DNA of 64,000 nt from Frankia sp. AiPa1 (GTDB taxonomy: Bacteria; Actinomycetota; Actinomycetes; Frankiales; Frankiaceae): the NCBI RefSeq assembly GCF_023243075.1, contig NZ_JALKFZ020000004.1, forward strand, positions 1-64,000, read 5' to 3'. How positions within the stretch are numbered: the stretch's first letter is position 1; the number at the start of each line of letters is the position of its first letter. The translations under genes and the position numbers were made by a program. Shown one piece after another: positions 1-7,582 of this stretch. Under the pieces are notes generated by a model. The model saw nothing but the letters and a program-made list of their open reading frames with translations, did no database searches and had not been told where the DNA came from.

Positions 1-37
1 GGGGGGGCCGGGGGGGGGGGGCCCCCCCGGGGGCCCC
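1..37. repeat. G/C homopolymer tract
   Basis: The window opens with alternating homopolymer blocks: 7 G, 2 C, 12 G, 7 C, 5 G and 4 C. In RNA from the minus strand this could fold into a very stable stem just downstream of the methyltransferase stop at 66, so it may act as a terminator. Homopolymer runs like this are also prone to sequencing or assembly error, so the exact counts should not be trusted. Confidence 0.5.
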
Positions 38-65
38 ATCGCTTTCCTGGGACCTGAGGCCCGAC

Positions 66-743
66 CTAGCCGACGTAGGCGAGCAGAAAGCCGTCCCAAC
101 CCTTGCCACCGACGGTCTGTACGGCGGTGGCGGTCAGGCGGGGCTCCTTGCGGACGAGGTCGAGCAGCTCGCGGGCGCCGTCGGCAGCGGGGTCCGAACC
201 GCCCTCGGCGGCTGCCCGCGCGCCGCCGCCGCGCACCAGGTTGTCGACGACGATGACGCTGCCCGGACGGGTCAGCCGCAGCGCGGCGGTGAGATAGCGG
301 GCGTTGTTCTGCTTGTCCGCGTCCAGGAAGACCAGGTCGAACGGTTCGCCGCCGGCGGCGATGAGGGTGTCCAGCGAATCGGCGGCGGGGCCGAGGAGGA
401 TCTCGACGGCGTCGCCGACGCCGGCCCGGTCGACGTTCTCCCGGGCGACCTGAGCGTGCTTCGGTTCGATCTCCAGAGTGACGACGCGGCCGCCGGTGCC
501 GACGCCACGCGCGAGCCAGATCGCCGAGTAGCCGCCGAGCGTACCGATCTCGAGTACGCGGCGCCCGCCGACCATCCGGACGAACAGGGAGAGCAGGCCG
601 CCCTGGCTCGCGGTCACCTCGATCGCGGGGAGACCGGCCGCGTGGCTCGCGGCGCGGGCTGCTCGCAGAGCATCGTCCTCGGTGCCGAGGGCACCTACGA
701 GAAAGTCGTCCACAGCGGTCCAGCGGTCCGCGGCTTCGGTCAC
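66..743 (-). CDS. SAM-dependent O-methyltransferase (class I, caffeoyl-CoA OMT type)
   Basis: A 225-residue cytosolic methyltransferase of the methyltransferase_3 (caffeoyl-CoA/catechol O-methyltransferase) family, transferring methyl from SAM to a hydroxyl on an unknown small molecule. Visible landmarks are the SAM-binding motif VLEIGTLGGYSAIWLA, the acidic residue in VTLEIEP, the metal/catalytic segment FLDADKQNNARYL and VVDNLVRGG. The GTG at 743 is chosen because the frame upstream to 878 is proline/arginine-rich and unlike the family, and a GAAAGG-like ribosome site lies about 10 nt before it. It is the last gene of the left-end minus-strand group, so it may tailor the product of that locus, but OMTs of this family often stand alone. 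The substrate cannot be read from sequence. Confidence 0.88.
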   Translation of the reverse strand: MTEAADRWTAVDDFLVGALGTEDDALRAARAASHAAGLPAIEVTASQGGLLSLFVRMVGGRRVLEIGTLGGYSAIWLARGVGTGGRVVTLEIEPKHAQVARENVDRAGVGDAVEILLGPAADSLDTLIAAGGEPFDLVFLDADKQNNARYLTAALRLTRPGSVIVVDNLVRGGGARAAAEGGSDPAADGARELLDLVRKEPRLTATAVQTVGGKGWDGFLLAYVG

Positions 744-804
744 GGGATCCCGCCTTTCAGGGTTCGGCCCAGGTTCGGCCCGCGCAGACCCATCGCGGAA
801 CGTC

Positions 805-2163
805 TCAGCTGCCCGCGTGCGCTCTGCGCTGCGTGGATGGAGGTGAGGACGGTGGTGCTGGACCGAGGCCGTCGGCACGCGTCCGGACCGCGTCCTCGGG
901 ACTCACCGTGAACCAGGCGACCAGCAGCAGCCCGAGCCCGGTGACAACCGGCGCCAGTAGGCCGCCGGACAGCACAGTATAGAAGATCAGGATTGACCCG
1001 GAGAGCACGAACGACTGCGAACCGCGCACGAACATGGCCACGATGAAGCTGGCGAACACCACCGTGCCGACGACGCCGTATTCCAGCACGAGTTTCGGTA
1101 TCAGAGCGTAGTTCAGCGGCAGGCCGGTGCGGCTGAAGAAAGCGGACGCGTCCCGGTCCGCGAATCCGGGACCGGTGCCGAAGGCGACGGTCAGCGGATC
1201 CTTGCCGAGCGCCTCCCAGGTCCGCTGGTAGGGCTGCACGAAGCGCAGGCTTCCGCTGGATGTCGACGAGGATGTCTCGGTGGCCCGGGCCGCGAAGATA
1301 CTCGACGCCGGGGTGAGGCTGATGATCAGAACGATGAGGCCGACGCCGAGCAGCGCACTGAACGCGAACCGGGCGCCCTTGTGCACCGCGAGCAGCACCC
1401 CGGCGCAGGCCAGCAGCAGTAGCCCGGTACCGGACACGGTGCTCAGGATCGCCAGGATGAACATCGGCAGCCGCCACCAGTGCCCACCGCGCAGCACGCA
1501 CACGACGATTCCGAAGCCGAGGAACTGCGAGCAGAACGACGCCTCGAGGCAGACGAAGGCGTTCGACTTGTACAGCGACGACCCGTACTGGACCGGGTAC
1601 GACGTGTTGAAGCCGTGCATCAGCAGATTCGACGGCACGATGTTGCCCACCACGTCGGTGTACGGCACACCGACGAGCTGTATGGCGAACTGGAACAGAG
1701 CCAGCCCGGCCAACACCGTGATCATGATGAGGAAGCGGTCGAGCATCCTCGGGAGCAGGGCGCGGGCGTCCGCCGGTCGCAGCCCGTAGACGAACGGGAC
1801 GTACGTCGCCAGCAGCAGCAACAGCGAGGTGAAGGACGTGTCGTCCTTCTGCCGCAGGAAGCACGCCAGCGCGGAAAGCGAGCAGCCCGCCATCGCCACG
1901 AGGTAGCCGGTCATCCGCCCGTTGTTCCGCGACAGACCGCCCCGGTACACCATGATGGCCAGGCAGACGTAGGTGATCGGCAGGATGATCTGCACCTGTG
2001 AGGCGCCGACCGGCAGCGCGATCCGCTGGAAGAAGATCTCGAAGAACATCAGCACGGTCAGCACGGTCAGCGTCGCCTCGTTGGCCGCGCGACCGCTGCC
2101 CGCATCCTGGGTCGGGATCACCCACGACCGCGGAATTCTGGTCGTGAGGGTGGTGGTGACCAC
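805..2163 (-). CDS. Polytopic membrane protein, O-antigen ligase/polymerase-like
   Basis: A 452-residue protein with roughly ten hydrophobic segments from residue 30 to 425 and a disordered, proline/serine/arginine-rich cytoplasmic tail. The size, the long periplasmic-type loop around residues 290-350 (TSSSTSSGSLRFVQPYQRTW, then FGTGPGFADRDASAFF) and the helix distribution fit the Wzy polymerase/WaaL ligase (O-antigen ligase-like) superfamily, which joins lipid-linked glycans outside the membrane. Sequence conservation in that superfamily is weak, so the assignment rests on topology and on the adjoining nucleotide-sugar genes. The GTG start at 2163 has GGGAG-type sites 4 and 11 nt upstream. 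A strong hairpin at 2424-2463 separates it from the SDR operon, so it probably has its own promoter in 2164-2420. Confidence 0.65.
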   Translation of the reverse strand: MVTTTLTTRIPRSWVIPTQDAGSGRAANEATLTVLTVLMFFEIFFQRIALPVGASQVQIILPITYVCLAIMVYRGGLSRNNGRMTGYLVAMAGCSLSALACFLRQKDDTSFTSLLLLLATYVPFVYGLRPADARALLPRMLDRFLIMITVLAGLALFQFAIQLVGVPYTDVVGNIVPSNLLMHGFNTSYPVQYGSSLYKSNAFVCLEASFCSQFLGFGIVVCVLRGGHWWRLPMFILAILSTVSGTGLLLLACAGVLLAVHKGARFAFSALLGVGLIVLIISLTPASSIFAARATETSSSTSSGSLRFVQPYQRTWEALGKDPLTVAFGTGPGFADRDASAFFSRTGLPLNYALIPKLVLEYGVVGTVVFASFIVAMFVRGSQSFVLSGSILIFYTVLSGGLLAPVVTGLGLLLVAWFTVSPEDAVRTRADGLGPAPPSSPPSTQRRAHAGS

Positions 2164-2423
2164 GAGTCTCCCGTCTCCCGCTTCCGGCCTTTCTGACCGA
2201 CAGGCGTCCGGGCAGCAAGTCTAACCGGCATCCGTTCGGCGTTCGACGGACGGTCGCGTGCAGGTATTCATGGCCAAATGGTCGTTGAGCTATGACCGTC
2301 CGTCGTCATCCGGCGAGCATCATCGAATGTGTTTTCCACAACGCCGGGAACCGGCGGGCGGCCCCCTTCCGTTCGCCGGTGCGGGCTCGCGCGGCTTCGA
2401 GCCCGGCCCCGTCATAGGTCGGG

Positions 2424-2463
2424 CCCGGGGCCCGTGAACTCTGGCGCGTTCACGGGCCCCGGG
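2424..2463 (-). terminator. Strong hairpin terminator after the SDR gene
   Basis: A perfect 16-bp inverted repeat (2424-2439 against 2448-2463, starting CCCGGGGCCCGTGAAC) closes an 8-nt loop. It begins 35 nt beyond the stop of the minus-strand SDR gene and precedes the ligase-like gene, the expected place for an intrinsic terminator. There is no T-tract, which is common in GC-rich actinobacteria. The rest of 2164-2497 shows no gene and probably holds the promoter of the 2163 gene. Confidence 0.75.
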
Positions 2464-2497
2464 TCTCCCCTCGGGCTCGGCCCCTCGCCTCGGTGCC

Positions 2498-3241
2498 TCA
2501 GTAGCTCTTCTTCGCCGGTCGCAGGTGCAGCTCGGTGATCTCGGCGGTGGGGGGCAGGCCGAGCAGGTAGGCGACCAGGTCGGCGACATCTCCGGCCTGC
2601 ACGAGCAGGTCCGGTGCGTACGCTCGGCCCTCCCGGGCGTAGATGGTCTCCTGCCGTGGGGTCGCGGTACGCCCGAGATGGATCGTGGCCACCCGGATGC
2701 CAGCCTCGTTGATCTCCTGGCGCAGGCTGTCGGCGAACGCCCGCATGGCGTGCTGCGTCGCGGCGAACTGGCTGGTTCCGGCGCCGGCCCGGAGACCCTG
2801 AGTCGAGTTGACGATGATCACATCGGCACCGCTGTCCGCCCCCGCGACCCGAAGCGCCGGCAGTAGCCGCTGCGTGAGCGCGTAGGGCGCGCGTACGTTC
2901 GCGGCGTACTGCGCGTCCAGGTCGGCCAGGGAGGCCGCCTCCACCCGGGCGCTGCTGTACGCACCGGCGCAGTGCACCAGATGATCGACCCGGCCATGGT
3001 GCTCGACGAGCCGGGCGACCGTGTCCGCGACGGCACCGTCGTCGGTGAGGTCCAGCTGGACCGCCAGCAGGGTGCCTGGGCCGGCCGCCTGCTTGCCGAG
3101 GCTCTCGAGCCGCTCCTGGTCCCGACCGAAGGCGTGGACGGTGGCGCCGTCCGCGGCCAGTCGCAGGGCGGTGGCCCGCCCGATGCCGCTGGTCGCGCCG
3201 GTCACCACCGCGATGCGTCCGGCGAACGGTACGCTCGTCAC
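2498..3241 (-). CDS. SDR-family protein with altered catalytic YxxxK
   Basis: A 247-residue classical short-chain dehydrogenase fold. The nucleotide-binding loop VTGATSGIGRA (residues about 13-23), the NNAG-equivalent HCAGAY and the catalytic-serine region VNST (S146) are present. The usual catalytic Tyr-x-x-x-Lys is replaced by FAATQ (F159, Q163), so standard hydride-transfer chemistry is doubtful. The GTG start at 3241 overlaps the stop of the upstream dioxygenase (GTGA, 3238-3241), so translation is probably coupled. Bacterial CDP-ribitol systems (Bcs1/Acs1 type, known) pair an IspD-like cytidylyltransferase with an SDR. Here the two flank a dioxygenase, which suggests a CDP-alditol-like pathway (inference). 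It may be a binding or scaffold subunit rather than a reductase. Confidence 0.85.
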   Translation of the reverse strand: MTSVPFAGRIAVVTGATSGIGRATALRLAADGATVHAFGRDQERLESLGKQAAGPGTLLAVQLDLTDDGAVADTVARLVEHHGRVDHLVHCAGAYSSARVEAASLADLDAQYAANVRAPYALTQRLLPALRVAGADSGADVIIVNSTQGLRAGAGTSQFAATQHAMRAFADSLRQEINEAGIRVATIHLGRTATPRQETIYAREGRAYAPDLLVQAGDVADLVAYLLGLPPTAEITELHLRPAKKSY

Positions 3242-4164
3242 GACTGGCCCGGCCGCGCGAAGACCAGCACCGCGTCCGCACGGGGGGGCGCGGTGTCGTA
3301 GGTCAGGCAGGTCTGCTCGTCGATTCGGGTGAGATCGGTGCCGCGCAGGTAGTCCCGCATGGTGGTTCCGGTGCACTCGGAGTCGACGTTGGGCGCCCCG
3401 ACGTGGTTCGTCACGTCGTCGAGGTGCACCGTGCGGAAGTCCATGCTGTACCGGGTCCGTCCGGTGTTGTTCGGTACCGACGAGTGCAGCTGCGCGGCCG
3501 AGAAGATGAGCATTCCGCCGGAGGGGGCCACCACCCGGGTCTGCGGGAAGATCTCCACCTCCTCCTCGGGCTTCGGCTGCTTCCGGGTGTCCGATTTAAT
3601 ATGCTGCGCCGCGTTGGCCCGGTTCTTCGCGTTCCATTCGTAGTAGTCGTAGTCGCGCGATCCGTTCGCCACCGGCTGGGAGAAGTACCGCGGGTGGAAG
3701 GCGAGACCGTTCTCCGGCACGATGTCGAAGATCGGCATCCACCAGTTGAGTTGGCAGAACGGCGCGGAGTACCAGGTGTCGCGGTGCGGGTGGAAGGCGT
3801 AGGCGATCCCGGACGTCAGGTAGTCGTCCGAGGTCGACGTGCGCAGCCGCGGCACGTCGAAGTACGTCTTCGTAAGATCGCAGCCGTGCTCGGCGAGGAT
3901 CGCCGGCAACAGCTCCTTGCAGGTCGGATGGTGGATGAAACGTGGCTTGAGCTCGGAGAGCAACGCGGCGTAGTCCTCGACCGGCATGTGGTACTGCGCG
4001 GTCTCCGGGTCGAGCGAGCCGAACGCCTCACAGATCAGCGCCCGGCTGAACTCGACGAACTCCCGGGTCGCCGGCTTCGGCGCGTAGACGAACAGGTCGC
4101 CCTGGTAGAGCTTCGCCCGCCGCTCGTCATCGGACAGCGTGGACTCGACCAGTACCGAACTCAT
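3238..4164 (-). CDS. Phytanoyl-CoA dioxygenase (PhyH) family Fe(II)/2-oxoglutarate oxygenase
   Basis: A 308-residue non-heme iron oxygenase expected to hydroxylate a small substrate using 2-oxoglutarate and O2. The facial triad is visible: H127-x-D129 in the segment FHPHRDTWYSAP and H227 in AAQLHSSVPNN. A 2-oxoglutarate-binding Arg follows (R236 or R238 in GRTRYSMDFR), so the enzyme should be active. ATG at 4164 is chosen because homologous-looking sequence starts there. It lies 38 nt inside the end of the upstream cytidylyltransferase gene, and the 3-prime end overlaps the SDR by 4 nt, so it sits in the middle of a tight operon. The neighbours suggest it hydroxylates a CDP-linked or lipid-linked sugar/alditol or a side group (inference). 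The substrate is unknown. Confidence 0.85.
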   Translation of the reverse strand: MSSVLVESTLSDDERRAKLYQGDLFVYAPKPATREFVEFSRALICEAFGSLDPETAQYHMPVEDYAALLSELKPRFIHHPTCKELLPAILAEHGCDLTKTYFDVPRLRTSTSDDYLTSGIAYAFHPHRDTWYSAPFCQLNWWMPIFDIVPENGLAFHPRYFSQPVANGSRDYDYYEWNAKNRANAAQHIKSDTRKQPKPEEEVEIFPQTRVVAPSGGMLIFSAAQLHSSVPNNTGRTRYSMDFRTVHLDDVTNHVGAPNVDSECTGTTMRDYLRGTDLTRIDEQTCLTYDTAPPRADAVLVFARPGQS

Positions 4165-4888
4165 CGGGTTCCCCCTCGGAACGCATCTGACGAACGTGGG
4201 TGAGCAGGAGCCGGGCCATGTCGAGTTCGTCCGGCGTGGTGACATGGATGTTGGTGGCCTCCCCGGGGACGACGACGATGCGCCCGCCCGCCGCGGTGAC
4301 CATCGCCGAGTCCTCGACGGCCTCGGCGGCGTCGGTGTGCACGTCCCGCAGCGCCGCGGCGCGGAAGGCATGCGGGGTCTGCACCAGCCGGTGGGTCTCG
4401 CGGACCAGCGATGCCCCGGCGACGAGGCGCGGCGGCCCGCCGTCAGGCTCCGGCCCGCCACCAGGCTCGGGGCGGACCTCCTTGATGACCTCGGTCAGGG
4501 GCAGCCCGGGTACGGCCGCGTCGGCACCCGCGCGGACCTCTGCCACCACCCGCCGGTACAACGCGGCGCTCGCCAGCGGATGGGCGGCATCCGTGACCAC
4601 GATGATCTCGGCATCCGGTGGTACCGCCGCAAGCCCTGCCCGCACGGACTCGGCGCGCGTGGTCCCGCCGGACACCACCCGGACGCCGGGCGGAGCCGTC
4701 CAGCTACCACCGTCCCCCGGGAGGACGGCGACGATACCGTCGCTGGCCGATCGGGCTGCGGCGACGGGGTGGGCGATCAGCGGCGCGCCGCCAAGGTCGA
4801 AGAACTGCTTGCGCCCGCCGAAACGGGTCCCGCCGCCGGCGGCGAGCACGATCGTCCAGACCGGCCCGGCGGGATCAGGATCAGACAC
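4127..4888 (-). CDS. IspD/TarI-family cytidylyltransferase
   Basis: A 253-residue CTP-dependent nucleotidyltransferase (GT-A-like fold). The CTP-binding loop VLAAGGGTRFGGRKQFF opens the domain, followed by TDAAHPLAS, TEVIKEV, QTPHAF and the C-terminal TNIHVTTPDELDMA typical of IspD, TarI and Bcs1 proteins. In IspD the DAARP segment carries an Arg; here it is His. Together with the operon this argues for a sugar- or polyol-phosphate substrate instead of methylerythritol phosphate. The GTG start at 4888 overlaps the end of the M28-like gene by 8 nt. A long upstream extension to 4951 lacks family similarity. IspH is encoded at 60508, but this is probably not the isoprenoid IspD. CDP-ribitol-like synthesis is the best guess. 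Confidence 0.82.
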   Translation of the reverse strand: MSDPDPAGPVWTIVLAAGGGTRFGGRKQFFDLGGAPLIAHPVAAARSASDGIVAVLPGDGGSWTAPPGVRVVSGGTTRAESVRAGLAAVPPDAEIIVVTDAAHPLASAALYRRVVAEVRAGADAAVPGLPLTEVIKEVRPEPGGGPEPDGGPPRLVAGASLVRETHRLVQTPHAFRAAALRDVHTDAAEAVEDSAMVTAAGGRIVVVPGEATNIHVTTPDELDMARLLLTHVRQMRSEGEPDEFGTGRVHAVR

Positions 4889-6230
4889 CGCCGACCTCGA
4901 TCTTGCCGAATGCCTCCCCGGGAACCTCGGCGAGGAGCTCGACGCCGGCAAGGGCCTGCGCGGCCTCGGCGATCGTGTCGAACGGCAGACCCGACCGCTC
5001 GGCGATGTCGAGCAGACTGCGCGTGCCGTCGGCGAGGTTGAGCACCCAGAGCAGCGCCATCTCGACAGCCTGCCGGTTCATCGTCGCGCCGATCGCCCGG
5101 TACAGGCCGCGGCGGCCCAGCTGCGGCTCTCCGTACGGCGCCGTGTTGCGCCACGTCCGGTCCTGTTCGCAGATCGCGATGATCCGCCGGAGCAGGGTAT
5201 AGGAGTCGGCGAGCGATCCGGGTGTGACGAAATCAAGGTCGTCGGCGCTGGTGTGGTACTGCGGGTACTCGCCGTGCTGGCCTCGGCCGAACCGGCCGAC
5301 CGGCAGATCGAAGCCCGGCGAGCAGAACTGCCGCTCGTCGTAGCCGTAGGGGGAGAAGTCGACGATCCGGTATGGCCGATCGCTCTGCGCCAGCGCCACC
5401 GCGGCGGCCCGGTCGACGGCCGCATCGCCTCGTCGGCTGCGCTTGTAGGTCGGGTCGCTACCGTCGCCAAGGCCGGTCAGCACCAGGCCGTGACGGATGC
5501 GACCGACAGACTCCCGGTTGCGGGCGAGCCAGGTGATCGAACCGATCGTGCCCGGGATGAACAACAGGCGGAAGGTGTGCCGCCGCGGAACCGCGGCCAG
5601 GTCCCGGGCGAGCAGGGTCGCCGCGGCGATGCCGGAGCAGTTGTCGTTGGCCATCGCCGGGTGACAGGTGTGCGTGGTGATCAGGAACTCGTCATCCGTC
5701 TCACCCGGCAGCACGATCTCACCGTAGGTGAGTGATCCCTCGGTGAATGTGGTGTCGATCTCGACCTCGTACTTACCGTCGGGCAGAGTGGACAGCTGCC
5801 GGTCGGTCAGGCAGAAGCCCCAGTTCTCGTTGTAGTACGACGTTCGGTAGGGCACCCAGTCCGGCCGGTCGGGCATGGAGAACAGATGCGGGCGCAGCTC
5901 GGCGAGACTCACCCGGGCCCGCATCGGCGTGCTGTATCCGAGCAGATGCAGCGGATTGGTGGCCGCGTCGACGACGGTCTTGCCATCCGGCCCGACCAGC
6001 CGAGCCGAGGCGACGTTCCACTCGCGGGGAACCGTCCAGTCCAGAACAGGTGTCCCGCTGGGCACTTCGTGCACGGTGAGCTCACTGCCGGGGGCGCCGT
6101 CTGTCTCGCCGAGCGCACGCGCGACGGTGCGCAGCGTCGCGCGCACCCCGTCGCCGGTGATGCTGCGCATCGGTGGGAGCAGGTCGGCGACCAGGTCGTG
6201 GAGCCATTTCCCGAGGGCGGGATCGGTCAT
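4881..6230 (-). CDS. DUF4910 / M28-like aminopeptidase-fold protein
   Basis: A protein of about 449 residues resembling the DUF4910 family: a Zn-aminopeptidase (M28-like) core interrupted by an N-terminal beta-rich domain, with a C-terminal winged-helix-like tail. Possible metal ligands lie in TTHTCHPAMANDNCSG (His and Asp), GQHGEYPQYHTSADDLDF (Glu, His, Asp) and SPYGYDERQF. The segment FIPGTIGSITWL has Gly where I recall family members often having Glu, so peptidase activity is uncertain. Members occur in polysaccharide and antibiotic clusters, where their role is poorly known. ATG 6230 is used, with a GGA element 10 nt upstream; an in-frame GTG at 6245 is possible. It lies between two cytidylyltransferases, overlapping the downstream one by 8 nt. 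Confidence 0.78.
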   Translation of the reverse strand: MTDPALGKWLHDLVADLLPPMRSITGDGVRATLRTVARALGETDGAPGSELTVHEVPSGTPVLDWTVPREWNVASARLVGPDGKTVVDAATNPLHLLGYSTPMRARVSLAELRPHLFSMPDRPDWVPYRTSYYNENWGFCLTDRQLSTLPDGKYEVEIDTTFTEGSLTYGEIVLPGETDDEFLITTHTCHPAMANDNCSGIAAATLLARDLAAVPRRHTFRLLFIPGTIGSITWLARNRESVGRIRHGLVLTGLGDGSDPTYKRSRRGDAAVDRAAAVALAQSDRPYRIVDFSPYGYDERQFCSPGFDLPVGRFGRGQHGEYPQYHTSADDLDFVTPGSLADSYTLLRRIIAICEQDRTWRNTAPYGEPQLGRRGLYRAIGATMNRQAVEMALLWVLNLADGTRSLLDIAERSGLPFDTIAEAAQALAGVELLAEVPGEAFGKIEVGGV

Positions 6231-6251
6231 GGTCGGTGAGTCCACACTCGG

Positions 6252-7082
6252 TCAGTCAGCCCAGACACGCCACGGTGCGGCGCCGGAGTCCCAGAGCTGG
6301 TTCAGCTCGGTCCAGTCCCGGAAAGTGTCCATGCCCATCCAGAACGCGTCGTGGGTGTGCAGGGTGAGCTCGCCGTCGCGGGCGAGGGCCTGCAGCGGGT
6401 GACGCTCCAGCAGCAGGGATGGGTCGTCGTCGAGGTACTTGTTGAGGAACTCGCGCTCGAACACGAAGTACCCGCCGCTCACCCAGCCGGTCTGCGGCGG
6501 CTTCTCGGCGAACAGGGTGACCTTGTTTCCGTCGGTCTCCAGCTCGCCGTAGCGGCTCGAGGGCCGCACGCCGGTGACGGTCCCGATGCGCCCACTGGCC
6601 AGGTGGTCGGCGAGCACCGCTGCGACGTCCACGGCACCGACGCCGTCACCATAGGTGAGCATGAATCGTGGGCCCGTGAGGTACTGCGCAACGCGGCGCA
6701 GGCGGGCGCCGGTCCCGGTGAGCAGACCGGTCTCGGCGAACGTGACTTCCCACTTCTCGTCGCCCACGGTGTTGTGGAAGCGAGGGGTGTGGTCGTCCGA
6801 CAGCGTAAGAGTGAAGTCGGCGACCTGCTCGCGATAGGCCAGGAAGTAGTTCTTGATCAGGTCGCTCTTGTAGCCGAGGCAGAGCACGAACTTCCGAAAT
6901 CCGTAGTGCTCGTAGGTCTTCATGATGTGCCACAGCGCCGGCTTGCCGCCGATGTCGACCAGCGGCTTGGGTAGCTTCTCGCTTGCCTCACGCAGACGCG
7001 TCCCCATACCGCCGCAGAGAATCACGACGGGGATGTCGGCGGGGTCGACGGACTCGGTGCGCTGTGCACTGTCGATGCTCAA
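6252..7082 (-). CDS. rfbF: Glucose-1-phosphate cytidylyltransferase-like sugar nucleotidyltransferase
   Basis: A 276-residue enzyme closely resembling RfbF/DdhA, which makes CDP-glucose from CTP and glucose-1-phosphate. The nucleotide loop ILCGGMGTRLREASEKLPKP, the sugar-phosphate segment GGKPALWHIMKTYEHYG, MLTYGDGVGAVD and the closing FWMGMDTFRDWTELNQLW all match the family in order, and the length is usual. The start is inferred to be TTG at 7082, with GGGAG 11 nt before it. No ATG or GTG fits before the conserved core, and the frame further upstream is proline-rich. It appears to be the first gene of the minus-strand operon running to 2498. CDP-glucose usually feeds dideoxy- or branched-sugar synthesis, but no CDP-glucose 4,6-dehydratase is in this window. 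Confidence 0.85.
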   Translation of the reverse strand: MSIDSAQRTESVDPADIPVVILCGGMGTRLREASEKLPKPLVDIGGKPALWHIMKTYEHYGFRKFVLCLGYKSDLIKNYFLAYREQVADFTLTLSDDHTPRFHNTVGDEKWEVTFAETGLLTGTGARLRRVAQYLTGPRFMLTYGDGVGAVDVAAVLADHLASGRIGTVTGVRPSSRYGELETDGNKVTLFAEKPPQTGWVSGGYFVFEREFLNKYLDDDPSLLLERHPLQALARDGELTLHTHDAFWMGMDTFRDWTELNQLWDSGAAPWRVWAD

Positions 7083-7582
7083 GACTGTTGGGTCTCCCGT
7101 GCTCGTGCCCCGGTCGGGCCACCCCGGGGCGGATGGGCGCAGGCAGCGAGATGCCCGCGGACAGGGGCGCCCCAGGCAGCCCGCGGAGTCAGGTTGGGGG
7201 CAGGTCGGCGGCGGACCACCTGCTTTCGGGCCCCCCGACACTTTCGCCGCAACGGTACCGTACGGGCCTCCACCTCCCGGCCGCGTCCTCCCGCCCCGCG
7301 CCGGATCTTCGTCAAGGTGGCAACTGACCCTCGCGGTCCGGCGTCATTCCTGGCGGGACCGCGAGGCGCAGGCACCGGCGGTCGCCGGACGCGTGCCGAG
7401 GTAGCGGGAGAGGCGGACGCAGATGCCGATGCGGATATCTGTCGCTGTCCGTGACGAGCCGAGGCCGTCGATATCGCTCTTCGTGTGTTGTTGTTACGGT
7501 TCGTCCGTCGCAGCTGGACAGATGAAGTCTCGTGGGCCGGCTACGCCAGGAATTCTCGTAGCGCCAAGGAGCACGATCTGGG
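7083..7582. other. 500-bp divergent spacer, no gene seen
   Basis: This gap separates the minus-strand glycan operon from the plus-strand GH26-like gene and must hold both promoters. It is locally less GC-rich around 7420-7520. I see no convincing -10/-35 pair, tRNA or small ORF with a ribosome site. An AAGGAG ribosome site for the 7583 gene lies at 7566-7571. Confidence 0.6.

Noticed and set aside
740..2218. 492-codon minus-strand frame overlapping the ligase-like gene
   Set aside because: The alternative frame is Arg-rich and soluble, while the other frame gives a coherent multi-helix membrane protein.
4127..4888. Housekeeping ispD of the MEP pathway
   Set aside because: The His substitution and the glycan operon context argue against it, although ispH is present in the same window.
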